In this document: positions 1 through 5,131 of the stretch, in pieces
Numbering within the stretch: the stretch's first letter is position 1
Layout of the letters: every line of letters begins with the position of its first letter
Assembly (NCBI GenBank): GCA_910578035.1
Contig: CAJTOB010000081.1
Location: forward strand, 1 to 6,305
DNA from: an uncultured Muribaculaceae bacterium
GTDB lineage: Bacteria; Bacteroidota; Bacteroidia; Bacteroidales; Muribaculaceae
Length of the DNA stretch: 6,305 bases
Reading direction: 5' to 3'
Notes under the pieces: generated by a model
What the model was told of the DNA's origin: nothing
Databases searched by the model: none
Seen by the model: the letters and a program-made list of their open reading frames with translations, nothing else
Translations under genes and position numbers: made by a program

Positions 1-60
1 CCATCTCGTACTTTTCGGCCTGTGCTTTCACATATGTTATTAAACAACCTCTTAGTCTAT
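1..60. other. Unassigned window edge
   Basis: This stretch is too short to assign. One plus-strand frame reads ISYFSACAFTYVIKQPLSL and stops with TAA at 60-62, which could be the tail of a gene lying to the left. A minus-strand frame beginning with GTG at 31-29 reads VKAQAEKYEM and runs off the edge, which could be a gene start. Neither has an ATG, a promoter or a recognisable domain, so neither is called as a gene. Confidence 0.2.
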
Positions 61-107
61 AAAGTTAAGATAATGGCTCGTTGCAACCGAACCATTATCT
101 CAACTTT
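61..107 (-). terminator. Long hairpin, probable fucosidase terminator (maybe bidirectional)
   Basis: Arms 61-80 and 88-107 pair over 20 positions around a 7-base loop (TTGCAAC). Eighteen positions are Watson-Crick. The two exceptions become G-U pairs in the minus-strand RNA but A-C mismatches in the plus-strand RNA, so the structure suits the minus-strand transcript that ends with the fucosidase stop at 133-135. The plus strand has a T5 run right after the arm (105-109), while the minus strand has only TTT followed by mixed bases. A bidirectional terminator between converging units is therefore possible, but what lies left of the window is unknown. Confidence 0.55.
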
Positions 108-132
108 TTAAACTTTTTACTTTATAAACTTC

Positions 133-1494
133 TTAAATGGCGTTGGCGATTTTGATGACCTGAGGCATTTCGGCAGCGGCGTCCTGCAAAGCCTGTGAAA
201 GGACAAGGCGCGAACCGGATAGCTTGGCTGAATGTTTGCCGCCGAGGACGGTGACTTTACCGCTCTTGCGGAGGCCTTTGAGACGGACCGAGGCGCATGG
301 CTTGGCAACGTGCACATAGAGGTCCTTGCCGACAGTGGTATAATATACTCCGTCGGCCTTGTTTTCGGCTGCGGCAGCCCATGGCCTGGAGTTATAGATA
401 GACTCGCCGTTGATATTCATCCACTTGCCGATGCCGAGCAGACGGTCCTGCATCACCAGAGGGATTGTACCGTCGGCCTTAGGGCCGATGTCGAGCAGAA
501 GGTTGCCGCCACGCGACACGCGCTCGATTAGAGTGACAACGAGGTCGCGGGTACTCGAATAGTGGTCGAGGGTCTCGGCCCAGTTATAGCCGAAAGAGTT
601 GCCTATGCCGCGGCATTCTTCCCAAGGGTGGGTGTTTTTTGCCATATTGTCGGCCTGGGCGGCGCTGAGGTCATATTCTGTGGTGTAGAAACCGCCGTGA
701 CGCCCGCGGGTTTCCTTGCCCCAGCGGTCGTTTACGACCACGCGGTCGCGCACGGGGCTCTCATTGTATAACCAGGCGAGAAATTCGGTGCTGCGCCAGG
801 TCTCGCTTGGGTGCTCCCACTCGCCGTCGGTCCATACCATATCGGGCTCGTAGCGGGTGACGAGGTCTTTTAGCTGAGGGAGCATGCGCTGGTCTACATA
901 GCGGTCAACATCGTTGAGAAAGATAGGATTGTACCATTCGTAGAGCGAATAGTAGAAGCCCATGTGGAGACCACGGTCTTTCACGGCCTCGCTGAGCTCG
1001 CCGCAGAGGTCGCGGTGGGCGCCGATGTCGACACTGTTCCAGTTCCACGACTCAGCGCTGGGCCAGAGCGTGAAGCCTTCGTGGTGTTTGGAGGTGAGAA
1101 CGACATATTTCGCACCCGAAGCCTTGATGAGGTCGGCCCATTCGCCGGGATTGAAGCGTTCGGCGGTGAAATCTTTTGCAAAATCCTGATACTTGAATTC
1201 GTCGCCGTAGACCTCGCTGTGATATTTTCGGGTAGCATCGCCGACGGGGCTCGTATCGGTGTTTTTCTGCCACCAGTACCACTCGGAGTATACAGGATGC
1301 GTGGAAACGTTTTTGTCGACAGTCGCCCATGCCGGTACCGAATAAACGCCCCAATGAATGAAGATGCCGAAACGTGACTGTTCGAACCATTCCGGCACGG
1401 GTCGGCTGTCGATAGACTCCCATGTAGGTTCATATTTCTGTGCCGAGGCCGCAAGCCCCAGGCTGCAAAGCGAAAGCAGAAGTAGTTTTTTCAT
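133..1494 (-). CDS. Secreted alpha-L-fucosidase, glycoside hydrolase family 29
   Basis: This 453-residue protein matches GH29 retaining alpha-L-fucosidases, which release terminal alpha-linked L-fucose from glycans. Residues 1-19 form a type I signal peptide (MKK, a leucine-rich core, then ASA before Gln19), so export to the periplasm is expected; no lipobox is present. Family signatures occur in order: RFGIFIHWG at 41-49, SKHHEGFTLWP at 135-145, and WTDG at 221-224, where Asp223 is the expected nucleophile. Glu292 in PWEEC resembles the position of the human FUCA1 acid/base, but this residue varies in the family. The barrel appears to end near residue 370 (YNSRPW), followed by a short C-terminal beta domain. 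Length is normal for the family. The ATG sits about 20 bases from a TAACTTTG promoter element. It is divergent from an araC-type gene, its likely regulator. Linkage preference is not readable from sequence. Confidence 0.93.
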   Translation of the reverse strand: MKKLLLLSLCSLGLAASAQKYEPTWESIDSRPVPEWFEQSRFGIFIHWGVYSVPAWATVDKNVSTHPVYSEWYWWQKNTDTSPVGDATRKYHSEVYGDEFKYQDFAKDFTAERFNPGEWADLIKASGAKYVVLTSKHHEGFTLWPSAESWNWNSVDIGAHRDLCGELSEAVKDRGLHMGFYYSLYEWYNPIFLNDVDRYVDQRMLPQLKDLVTRYEPDMVWTDGEWEHPSETWRSTEFLAWLYNESPVRDRVVVNDRWGKETRGRHGGFYTTEYDLSAAQADNMAKNTHPWEECRGIGNSFGYNWAETLDHYSSTRDLVVTLIERVSRGGNLLLDIGPKADGTIPLVMQDRLLGIGKWMNINGESIYNSRPWAAAAENKADGVYYTTVGKDLYVHVAKPCASVRLKGLRKSGKVTVLGGKHSAKLSGSRLVLSQALQDAAAEMPQVIKIANAI

Positions 1495-1519
1495 AGTAAT
1501 GCAGTATAAAATTTTTGGG

Positions 1520-1527
1520 CAAAGTTA
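1520..1527 (-). promoter_or_regulatory. Bacteroidetes-type -7 element of the fucosidase promoter
   Basis: Read on the minus strand this is TAACTTTG, an exact fit to the Bacteroidetes -7 consensus TAnnTTTG. Transcription would start around 1513-1514, leaving a leader of about 20 bases before the ATG at 1494. A clear -33 TTTG at the usual 19-21 bp spacing is absent; the nearest one (CAAA on the plus strand at 1552-1555) is 24 bp away. A weak -33 box would fit an activator-dependent promoter. Confidence 0.55.
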
Positions 1528-1554
1528 AAGCGAAAAATACCACAGCTATTTCAA

Positions 1555-1584
1555 AATATTGAACCGAATAGCACAATATTAACC
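1555..1584. promoter_or_regulatory. Direct repeat, candidate AraC-family operator
   Basis: AATATTGAACC at 1555-1565 is repeated as AATATTAACC at 1575-1584, differing by one inserted base. The starts are 20 bp apart, about two helical turns, which is the usual geometry of paired half-sites bound by AraC-family regulators. The repeat lies between the two divergent promoters, just upstream of the fucosidase -7 element. Assignment to the neighbouring regulator is inference. Confidence 0.4.
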
Positions 1585-1613
1585 AAAAATTATGCTTTGG
1601 CAAAGATAAAGAC

Positions 1614-1621
1614 TAACTTTG
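1614..1621 (+). promoter_or_regulatory. Bacteroidetes-type -7 element of the araC-like gene
   Basis: TAACTTTG matches TAnnTTTG exactly. The expected start site is near 1627, giving a leader of about 25 bases to the ATG at 1653. The nearest upstream TTTG (1596-1599) is only 14 bp away, inside the 11-bp palindrome CTTTGGCAAAG (1595-1605). At the proper spacing there is only TATG (1591-1594), so the -33 element is weak. Confidence 0.55.
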
Positions 1622-1652
1622 CAGAATCAAATACAAAAGCGCACCCGCAGAA

Positions 1653-2492
1653 ATGGATTCGGATAACTTACAAATGCTCAACGCAGGCCTCGCCAAGCTC
1701 GACCGAAACTGGAACTGGAACGATATAGGCTCTCCGTTCACCCGCATATACTGTGTGACCCAAGGCCGCGCTTGGATTATAATAAACAGTCGGAAAATCG
1801 AGCTGCGCCCCGGCTATCTATATATAATACCGGCATTCACCAGACATTCGTATGAGTGCGACGGACCTTTCGAGCATTTCTATCTTCATATATATGAAAG
1901 GCAACACTGCGGCGACAGTATTTTCGACCAATATGAACTGCCGACCGAAATCCGCGCCACATCGACCGATATAGAACTATTCGAGTCTGTATGCCGCAGA
2001 AATCCCGACAGCGCTTTGCCGGCTTTCAACCCGGAGGTCTACGACAACTCCAGCAGCCTGGCTGATTTCGCACGACGTTTCGACGAGCTCGGCGAGGCCG
2101 AGAAGATGTTTATACGCGGGGCGGTAATGATTCTGCTTTCCCGATTTATAGACCACAGCCGATACAGAAATCCGAAGCCCGACCACCGTCTGCAGGCCGT
2201 GATGAACTACATAGACGCACACCTCGACTCGGAAATTGAACTCGATAGCCTTGCCGCTGAGGCCGGAATGAGCAAGGCCTATCTCATACGGCTATTCAGG
2301 CAAGGTTTCGACATGACTCCTCTGGCATATGTGAACAAGCGCCGAATGGAGAAAGCTCAGCTGCTGCTCATAACCACCGACATGCCTGTAAAAGAAATTG
2401 CGTATACACTCGGCTTCGCCGACTGCTCCTACTTTAACCGGCTGTTCAAAAAACAGACGGGTCACACACCTATGGCCTACCGCATGCGTTAG
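1653..2492 (+). CDS. AraC-family transcriptional regulator
   Basis: This 279-residue cytoplasmic protein has the two-part AraC layout. The N-terminal part, roughly residues 25-90, is a cupin-like sensing domain with a beta-rich run from GRAWIII (38-44) through LRPGYLYIIP (51-60) and HSYECDGPFEHFYLHI (65-80). The DNA-binding domain occupies about 180-279, with a first helix-turn-helix near 197-218 (LDSLAAEAGMSKAYLIRLF) and a second near 245-267 (VKEIAYTLGFADCSYFNRLF), ending in the family signature TGHTPMAYR. Length is usual for ligand-sensing members. It is divergent from the GH29 fucosidase, so control of that gene in response to a sugar such as fucose is a reasonable inference; the ligand cannot be read. 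The ATG follows a TAACTTTG promoter by about 30 bases, with no obvious Shine-Dalgarno sequence. Confidence 0.93.
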   Translation: MDSDNLQMLNAGLAKLDRNWNWNDIGSPFTRIYCVTQGRAWIIINSRKIELRPGYLYIIPAFTRHSYECDGPFEHFYLHIYERQHCGDSIFDQYELPTEIRATSTDIELFESVCRRNPDSALPAFNPEVYDNSSSLADFARRFDELGEAEKMFIRGAVMILLSRFIDHSRYRNPKPDHRLQAVMNYIDAHLDSEIELDSLAAEAGMSKAYLIRLFRQGFDMTPLAYVNKRRMEKAQLLLITTDMPVKEIAYTLGFADCSYFNRLFKKQTGHTPMAYRMR

Positions 2493-2514
2493 CGATAACT
2501 GCTATCGATTTTTT
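2493..2514 (+). terminator. Weak terminator-like hairpin after the araC-like gene
   Basis: CGATA (2493-2497) pairs with TATCG (2503-2507) around ACTGC, followed by A and six T residues. It begins directly after the TAG stop. The stem is only 5 bp and AT-rich. The T run is itself part of a second small inverted repeat, TTTTTCA-C-TGAAAAA (2510-2524). It is plausible as a rho-independent terminator but not strong. Confidence 0.4.
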
Positions 2515-2550
2515 CACTGAAAAAGAGCAATCTTTCTGCCATTATGATTG

Positions 2551-2558
2551 TTCCTTTG
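2551..2558 (+). promoter_or_regulatory. Possible -7 element for the small protein/exporter cluster
   Basis: TTCCTTTG fits TAnnTTTG except for one base. It lies 20 bases upstream of the ATG at 2579 and downstream of the weak terminator, where a promoter for the exporter cluster would be expected. No convincing -33 TTTG is visible at 19-21 bp. Confidence 0.35.
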
Positions 2559-2578
2559 CATAAAAATTCGATACAGCT

Positions 2579-2770
2579 ATGAGTTTGACAATTCCTTTAA
2601 TCACGTGGATGGCCGTTGTTATATTGACGGCTCTGATAGCGATAGTGCATATGATACATCACGCACACCGCAGACATATATTCGGAATGGGCACCGAGCG
2701 CGAAGAGCTCTTCGTGCCGGGCGATCCGCTACCCGCTAATGAGGAGGACTATGACGACGGAATCGAATGA
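2579..2770 (+). CDS. Small single-pass membrane protein, unknown function
   Basis: This 63-residue protein is not recognised. It has one predicted membrane helix, about residues 4-26 (IPLITWMAVVILTALIAIVH), followed by a basic, histidine-rich juxtamembrane stretch (HMIHHAHRRH, 24-33). A hydrophilic tail ends acidic (NEEDYDDGIE). The positive residues after the helix suggest an N-out, C-in topology. Support for coding comes from an ATG close behind a possible promoter, sensible codon use, a coherent helix-plus-tail layout, and an end that overlaps the next gene by 20-32 bases in another frame. That arrangement implies translational coupling with the exporter, so an accessory subunit is possible, but no function is claimed. 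Confidence 0.65.
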   Translation: MSLTIPLITWMAVVILTALIAIVHMIHHAHRRHIFGMGTEREELFVPGDPLPANEEDYDDGIE

Positions 2771-3545
2771 ACGGCCACAACGGCCGTCGACAGAAGCCGT
2801 ATGCTCCTTTCTTGCCCGCTATGGCGCCGTACTTCTGGGGTGCGGCGCCACATGCATACGCCTGGAAAAAAACATGGACCGCATAGCGCGCGCATATGGC
2901 AAACGCGCCGAAATAGCTATAATGCCACGGCATCTGCATGTAAATGTATGCGAGAGCGACGGTAGCGGCTGCACCACGGCCATAAGTTCTCCATATGGAG
3001 GCGGCATCAGTTTCGACATCAATACACGGCTCAGTTCTCTAAGCTGGGATATAGCCGACGACCATATATCGCTGTCTGAAGCGGCCCGGCGCCTTGACAG
3101 CATAACAGAAGCGGCCGGAAAGCCGTCATGGCTCGTGATTCCGGCCGTGGCACTTGCCAATGCCTCGTTCTGCCGTCTTTTCGGCGGCGACGTCATAGCC
3201 ATGGCCGTGGTTTTCGTGGCGACCCTGGCCGGATATTATGTGAAGACAGAACTTCTGGGCCGGGGCATAGACCTGAGAGTCACTGTATTTGTATGCGCGT
3301 TCATATCGGCTGTTCTCGGTGCTTCCGACCAGCTTTTCGGACTCGGCTCAACCCCGTCGACAGCACTTGGCACAAGCGTGCTCTATCTTGTGCCGGGAAT
3401 ACCGTTTCTCAACGCATTCAGCGACACTCTTTACCGCCACTATATCTGCTCTCTGAGCCGTTTTGCCGATGCAATAGTGCTCACGGCATGTCTCTCGGCA
3501 GGCCTCTGCGCCGGAATGGCCTTGATGGGCGTCGGAATGTTCTGA
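2751..3545 (+). CDS. ThrE-type exporter, large subunit (DUF1212, YjjP-like)
   Basis: This 264-residue protein resembles the N-terminal half of ThrE (threonine/serine exporter family), encoded separately as in E. coli YjjP. A soluble N-terminal part (about 1-125) carries GATCIRLE (32-39). About five hydrophobic segments follow, near 127-145, 147-164, 174-195, 203-220 and 238-263. The motif VPGIPFLNAFSD at 214-225 is typical of the family. It acts in the inner membrane, presumably with the small subunit encoded downstream. Corynebacterium ThrE exports threonine and serine; E. coli YjjPB has been linked to succinate export, so the substrate here is open. I chose ATG 2751 because GAGGAGG (2741-2747) lies just before it; ATG 2739 in the same frame would add four residues. 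The gene overlaps the preceding small protein. It has ten cysteines, many for a membrane protein. Confidence 0.88.
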   Translation: MTTESNERPQRPSTEAVCSFLARYGAVLLGCGATCIRLEKNMDRIARAYGKRAEIAIMPRHLHVNVCESDGSGCTTAISSPYGGGISFDINTRLSSLSWDIADDHISLSEAARRLDSITEAAGKPSWLVIPAVALANASFCRLFGGDVIAMAVVFVATLAGYYVKTELLGRGIDLRVTVFVCAFISAVLGASDQLFGLGSTPSTALGTSVLYLVPGIPFLNAFSDTLYRHYICSLSRFADAIVLTACLSAGLCAGMALMGVGMF

Positions 3546-3553
3546 CATCTCAG

Positions 3554-3655
3554 GGGCGAGGAACGAGGAGCGAGGTACGAGGGGCGAGAGACAAGGAGCT
3601 CTTCGCTAACTCCCTTCACAGCAAACCACACCTCGCACCTCGTACCTCGCACCTC
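3554..3655. repeat. Inverted array of 7-bp repeats between the exporter halves
   Basis: The left arm holds five tandem units of pattern GNNCGAG (3554-3588). The right arm holds three and a half units of the complementary pattern CTCGNNC (3632-3655). Arms 3565-3589 and 3631-3655 match as an inverted repeat at 22 of 25 positions around a 41-base centre. That centre contains AAGGAG (3593-3598) and CTCCCTT (3610-3616), which could extend pairing inward. The element fills most of the 131-bp gap between the two exporter subunits and has no start codon or coding character. From memory, similar GAGGTACGAGG-like tracts are scattered between genes in Bacteroidales genomes. It may be a dispersed repeat, an mRNA-stabilising hairpin or an attenuator. 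Confidence 0.75.
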
Positions 3656-3676
3656 TCAACTAAAAAATAAACTAAA

Positions 3677-4165
3677 ATGATAGGAGAAATTTTACAGGAC
3701 GCATTGTTTGCAGCGATAGCCGCTATCGGTTTTGCCGCTATCAGCAGGCCTCCCCGAAGGGCATATCTATGGTGCGCGCTTATAGCCGCGGCCGGCCATT
3801 CGGCCCGTTTCGTGCTAATGAACTGCTGCGGCATGCACATTACGGCCGCGTCGGCAATCGCCTCGTTTTTAGTAGGAGTGATGGCGGTATTCCTGTCGCC
3901 GGTAGCAAAAATGCCGGCCGAAACATGTTTTTTCCCCGCATTGCTGCCGATGATTCCGGGCATGTATGCATACAGAGCTTTTGGCGGACTGGCCATGTGC
4001 GTGCTGCACGACAAGACACCCGGTTTCGACCACTATTTCAGCCTTTTCGCACAAAATTCGGTTGTGTGCCTGTGCATTCTTCTGGGCATGGTTGTCGGTG
4101 CGACACTGCCGATATTCATGTTTAAGAAAATTTCGTTCGGCGCCACCAGAAGAAATGAAAAATAA
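3677..4165 (+). CDS. ThrE-type exporter, small subunit (DUF3815/ThrE_2, YjjB-like)
   Basis: This 162-residue, very hydrophobic protein matches the C-terminal half of ThrE-type exporters when encoded separately; E. coli YjjB is of similar size. It has about four to five membrane segments, near 4-22, 30-48, 54-74, 82-110 and 122-148. The family-typical motif MIPGMYAYRAFGG lies at 92-104, between hydrophobic stretches. It should assemble with the large subunit encoded just upstream. The 131-bp gap between them is filled mostly by the heptad repeat element, which is wide for partner subunits that are often adjacent. There is no clear Shine-Dalgarno sequence; the ATG follows an A-rich leader. It has seven cysteines (33, 50, 51, 84, 108, 131, 133), echoing the cysteine content of its partner. 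No terminator is evident before the next gene. Confidence 0.87.
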   Translation: MIGEILQDALFAAIAAIGFAAISRPPRRAYLWCALIAAAGHSARFVLMNCCGMHITAASAIASFLVGVMAVFLSPVAKMPAETCFFPALLPMIPGMYAYRAFGGLAMCVLHDKTPGFDHYFSLFAQNSVVCLCILLGMVVGATLPIFMFKKISFGATRRNEK

Positions 4166-4181
4166 GTCCATACAGCTCCAT

Positions 4182-4194
4182 ATTATCACATAAT
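4182..4194. promoter_or_regulatory. Small palindrome upstream of the lysR-like promoter
   Basis: ATTAT-CAC-ATAAT is a perfect 5-3-5 inverted repeat placed 3 bp before the TATCTTTG element, in the promoter spacer. LysR-type regulators often repress themselves from dyad sites overlapping their own promoter. The textbook T-N11-A form is not met about this centre, so this is only a candidate autoregulatory site. Confidence 0.25.
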
Positions 4195-4197
4195 CAC

Positions 4198-4205
4198 TAT
4201 CTTTG
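4198..4205 (+). promoter_or_regulatory. Bacteroidetes-type -7 element of the lysR-like gene
   Basis: TATCTTTG matches TAnnTTTG exactly. Transcription would begin around 4211-4213, on top of the first possible ATG (4213) and about 13 bases before the second (4225). This favours the downstream start. No good -33 TTTG is seen at standard spacing. Confidence 0.5.
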
Positions 4206-4224
4206 CTCCAAAATGCGACATATA

Positions 4225-5124
4225 ATGGAACTACGCCAACTAAAATATTTTGTAAAGGTTGCCGAAACCCTCAATTTCTCGGAAGCGGCAAAGTTGCTGT
4301 GCGTCACCCAGAGCACTCTATCGCAGCAGGTGAAGCAACTTGAGACCGAACTTGACACGCCCCTGCTGATACGCACAAGCCACAGTGTGGCGCTCACCGA
4401 GCAAGGACGCGAGCTTCTGCCCTATGCACGGCGCACACTCGACGACGCCGACACATGCATAGCCCGAATCAACGACCTCAACCGCCTCGCGGCAGGCACA
4501 CTCAATATTGGCGTAACATACTCGTTTAGCCCCATTCTGACCGAGACCCTGATTTCTTTCATGAGGCTATATCCGAAAATCAAGCTCAATATATTCTACA
4601 AGCCCATGGCCGAACTCATGGATATGCTCAAGGCCAGGGAGGTCGACTTTGTACTTGCATTCAAACCAACCCGGCCGCTGGAAGACATCGAGTCGCATAT
4701 ACTTTTTCAGAACTGCCTTGCCGCAGTTGTCGGGGAGTTCCACCCGCTGACGGCAAAAAAACGTGTGACACTGGCCGAGCTCGAGGCCTATGATATGGCC
4801 CTTCCCTCCAAAGGCCTGCAGGCCCGCAACGCTTTCGAACATATTGCATCGACGGCTTACAAATTCCGCGTCCGCATAGAACTCAACGAAGTAAACATAC
4901 TCCTGAAACTGCTACGCTCCACCAATCTCATTTCGGTTCTCGCCGAAGCATCGATTCACAACGAAACGGGCGTGAAGGCCATACCTATCGACACTCCCTA
5001 CAATGAAATGGCCGGCTGCGTACACACTCTCCGCGACAGCTATCGCAAACGTTCTATGCAGGAGTTCCTGCGGCTGCTGAGCGAATCGATAGCCATCAAA
5101 GAACGCCAAAACGCCTGGATATGA
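4225..5124 (+). CDS. LysR-type transcriptional regulator
   Basis: This 299-residue protein has the standard LysR layout. A winged helix-turn-helix occupies about residues 1-61, opening with MELRQLKYFVKVAE and carrying the recognition region FSEAAKLLCVTQSTLSQQV (18-36). A linker helix follows to about 88. An effector-binding, periplasmic-binding-protein-like domain spans about 91-293, starting at GTLNIGV. I chose ATG 4225 because MELRQL is the canonical family opening and the upstream ATG (4213, adding MRHI) coincides with the predicted transcription start. It lies downstream of the exporter pair and 7 bp upstream of an SGNH hydrolase gene, so likely targets are that hydrolase, the exporter and itself. 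The ligand is unknown. No redox cysteine pair like that of OxyR is evident. Confidence 0.93.
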   Translation: MELRQLKYFVKVAETLNFSEAAKLLCVTQSTLSQQVKQLETELDTPLLIRTSHSVALTEQGRELLPYARRTLDDADTCIARINDLNRLAAGTLNIGVTYSFSPILTETLISFMRLYPKIKLNIFYKPMAELMDMLKAREVDFVLAFKPTRPLEDIESHILFQNCLAAVVGEFHPLTAKKRVTLAELEAYDMALPSKGLQARNAFEHIASTAYKFRVRIELNEVNILLKLLRSTNLISVLAEASIHNETGVKAIPIDTPYNEMAGCVHTLRDSYRKRSMQEFLRLLSESIAIKERQNAWI

Positions 5125-5131
5125 TATCGCT

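Noticed and set aside
964..1377. Plus-strand open frame of 137 residues opposite the fucosidase
   Set aside because: It is antisense to a well-supported GH29 gene with all family motifs, and has no motif or promoter of its own.
1435..1494. Lipoprotein signal in the fucosidase (Cys10 in the leader)
   Set aside because: The residues before the cysteine (LSL) do not fit a lipobox, which needs Gly, Ala or Ser just before Cys, whereas ASA before Gln19 is a good type I cleavage site.
2548..2739. Alternate 63-residue plus-strand frame overlapping the small membrane protein
   Set aside because: It starts before the likely promoter's transcription start and lacks a coherent helix or domain, whereas the frame from 2579 gives a clean membrane helix and couples to the exporter.
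3554..3655. Possible CRISPR array
   Set aside because: The units are 7 bp, in tandem without spacers, and inverted between the arms; no cas genes are nearby.
3128..3670. 180-residue plus-strand open frame overlapping the exporter large subunit and the heptad repeat
   Set aside because: It is an alternate frame of the exporter gene that reads on through the repeat. The translation is rich in Arg, Cys and Ser without any domain, and its tail (RGTRSEVRGARD) is just the heptad repeat.
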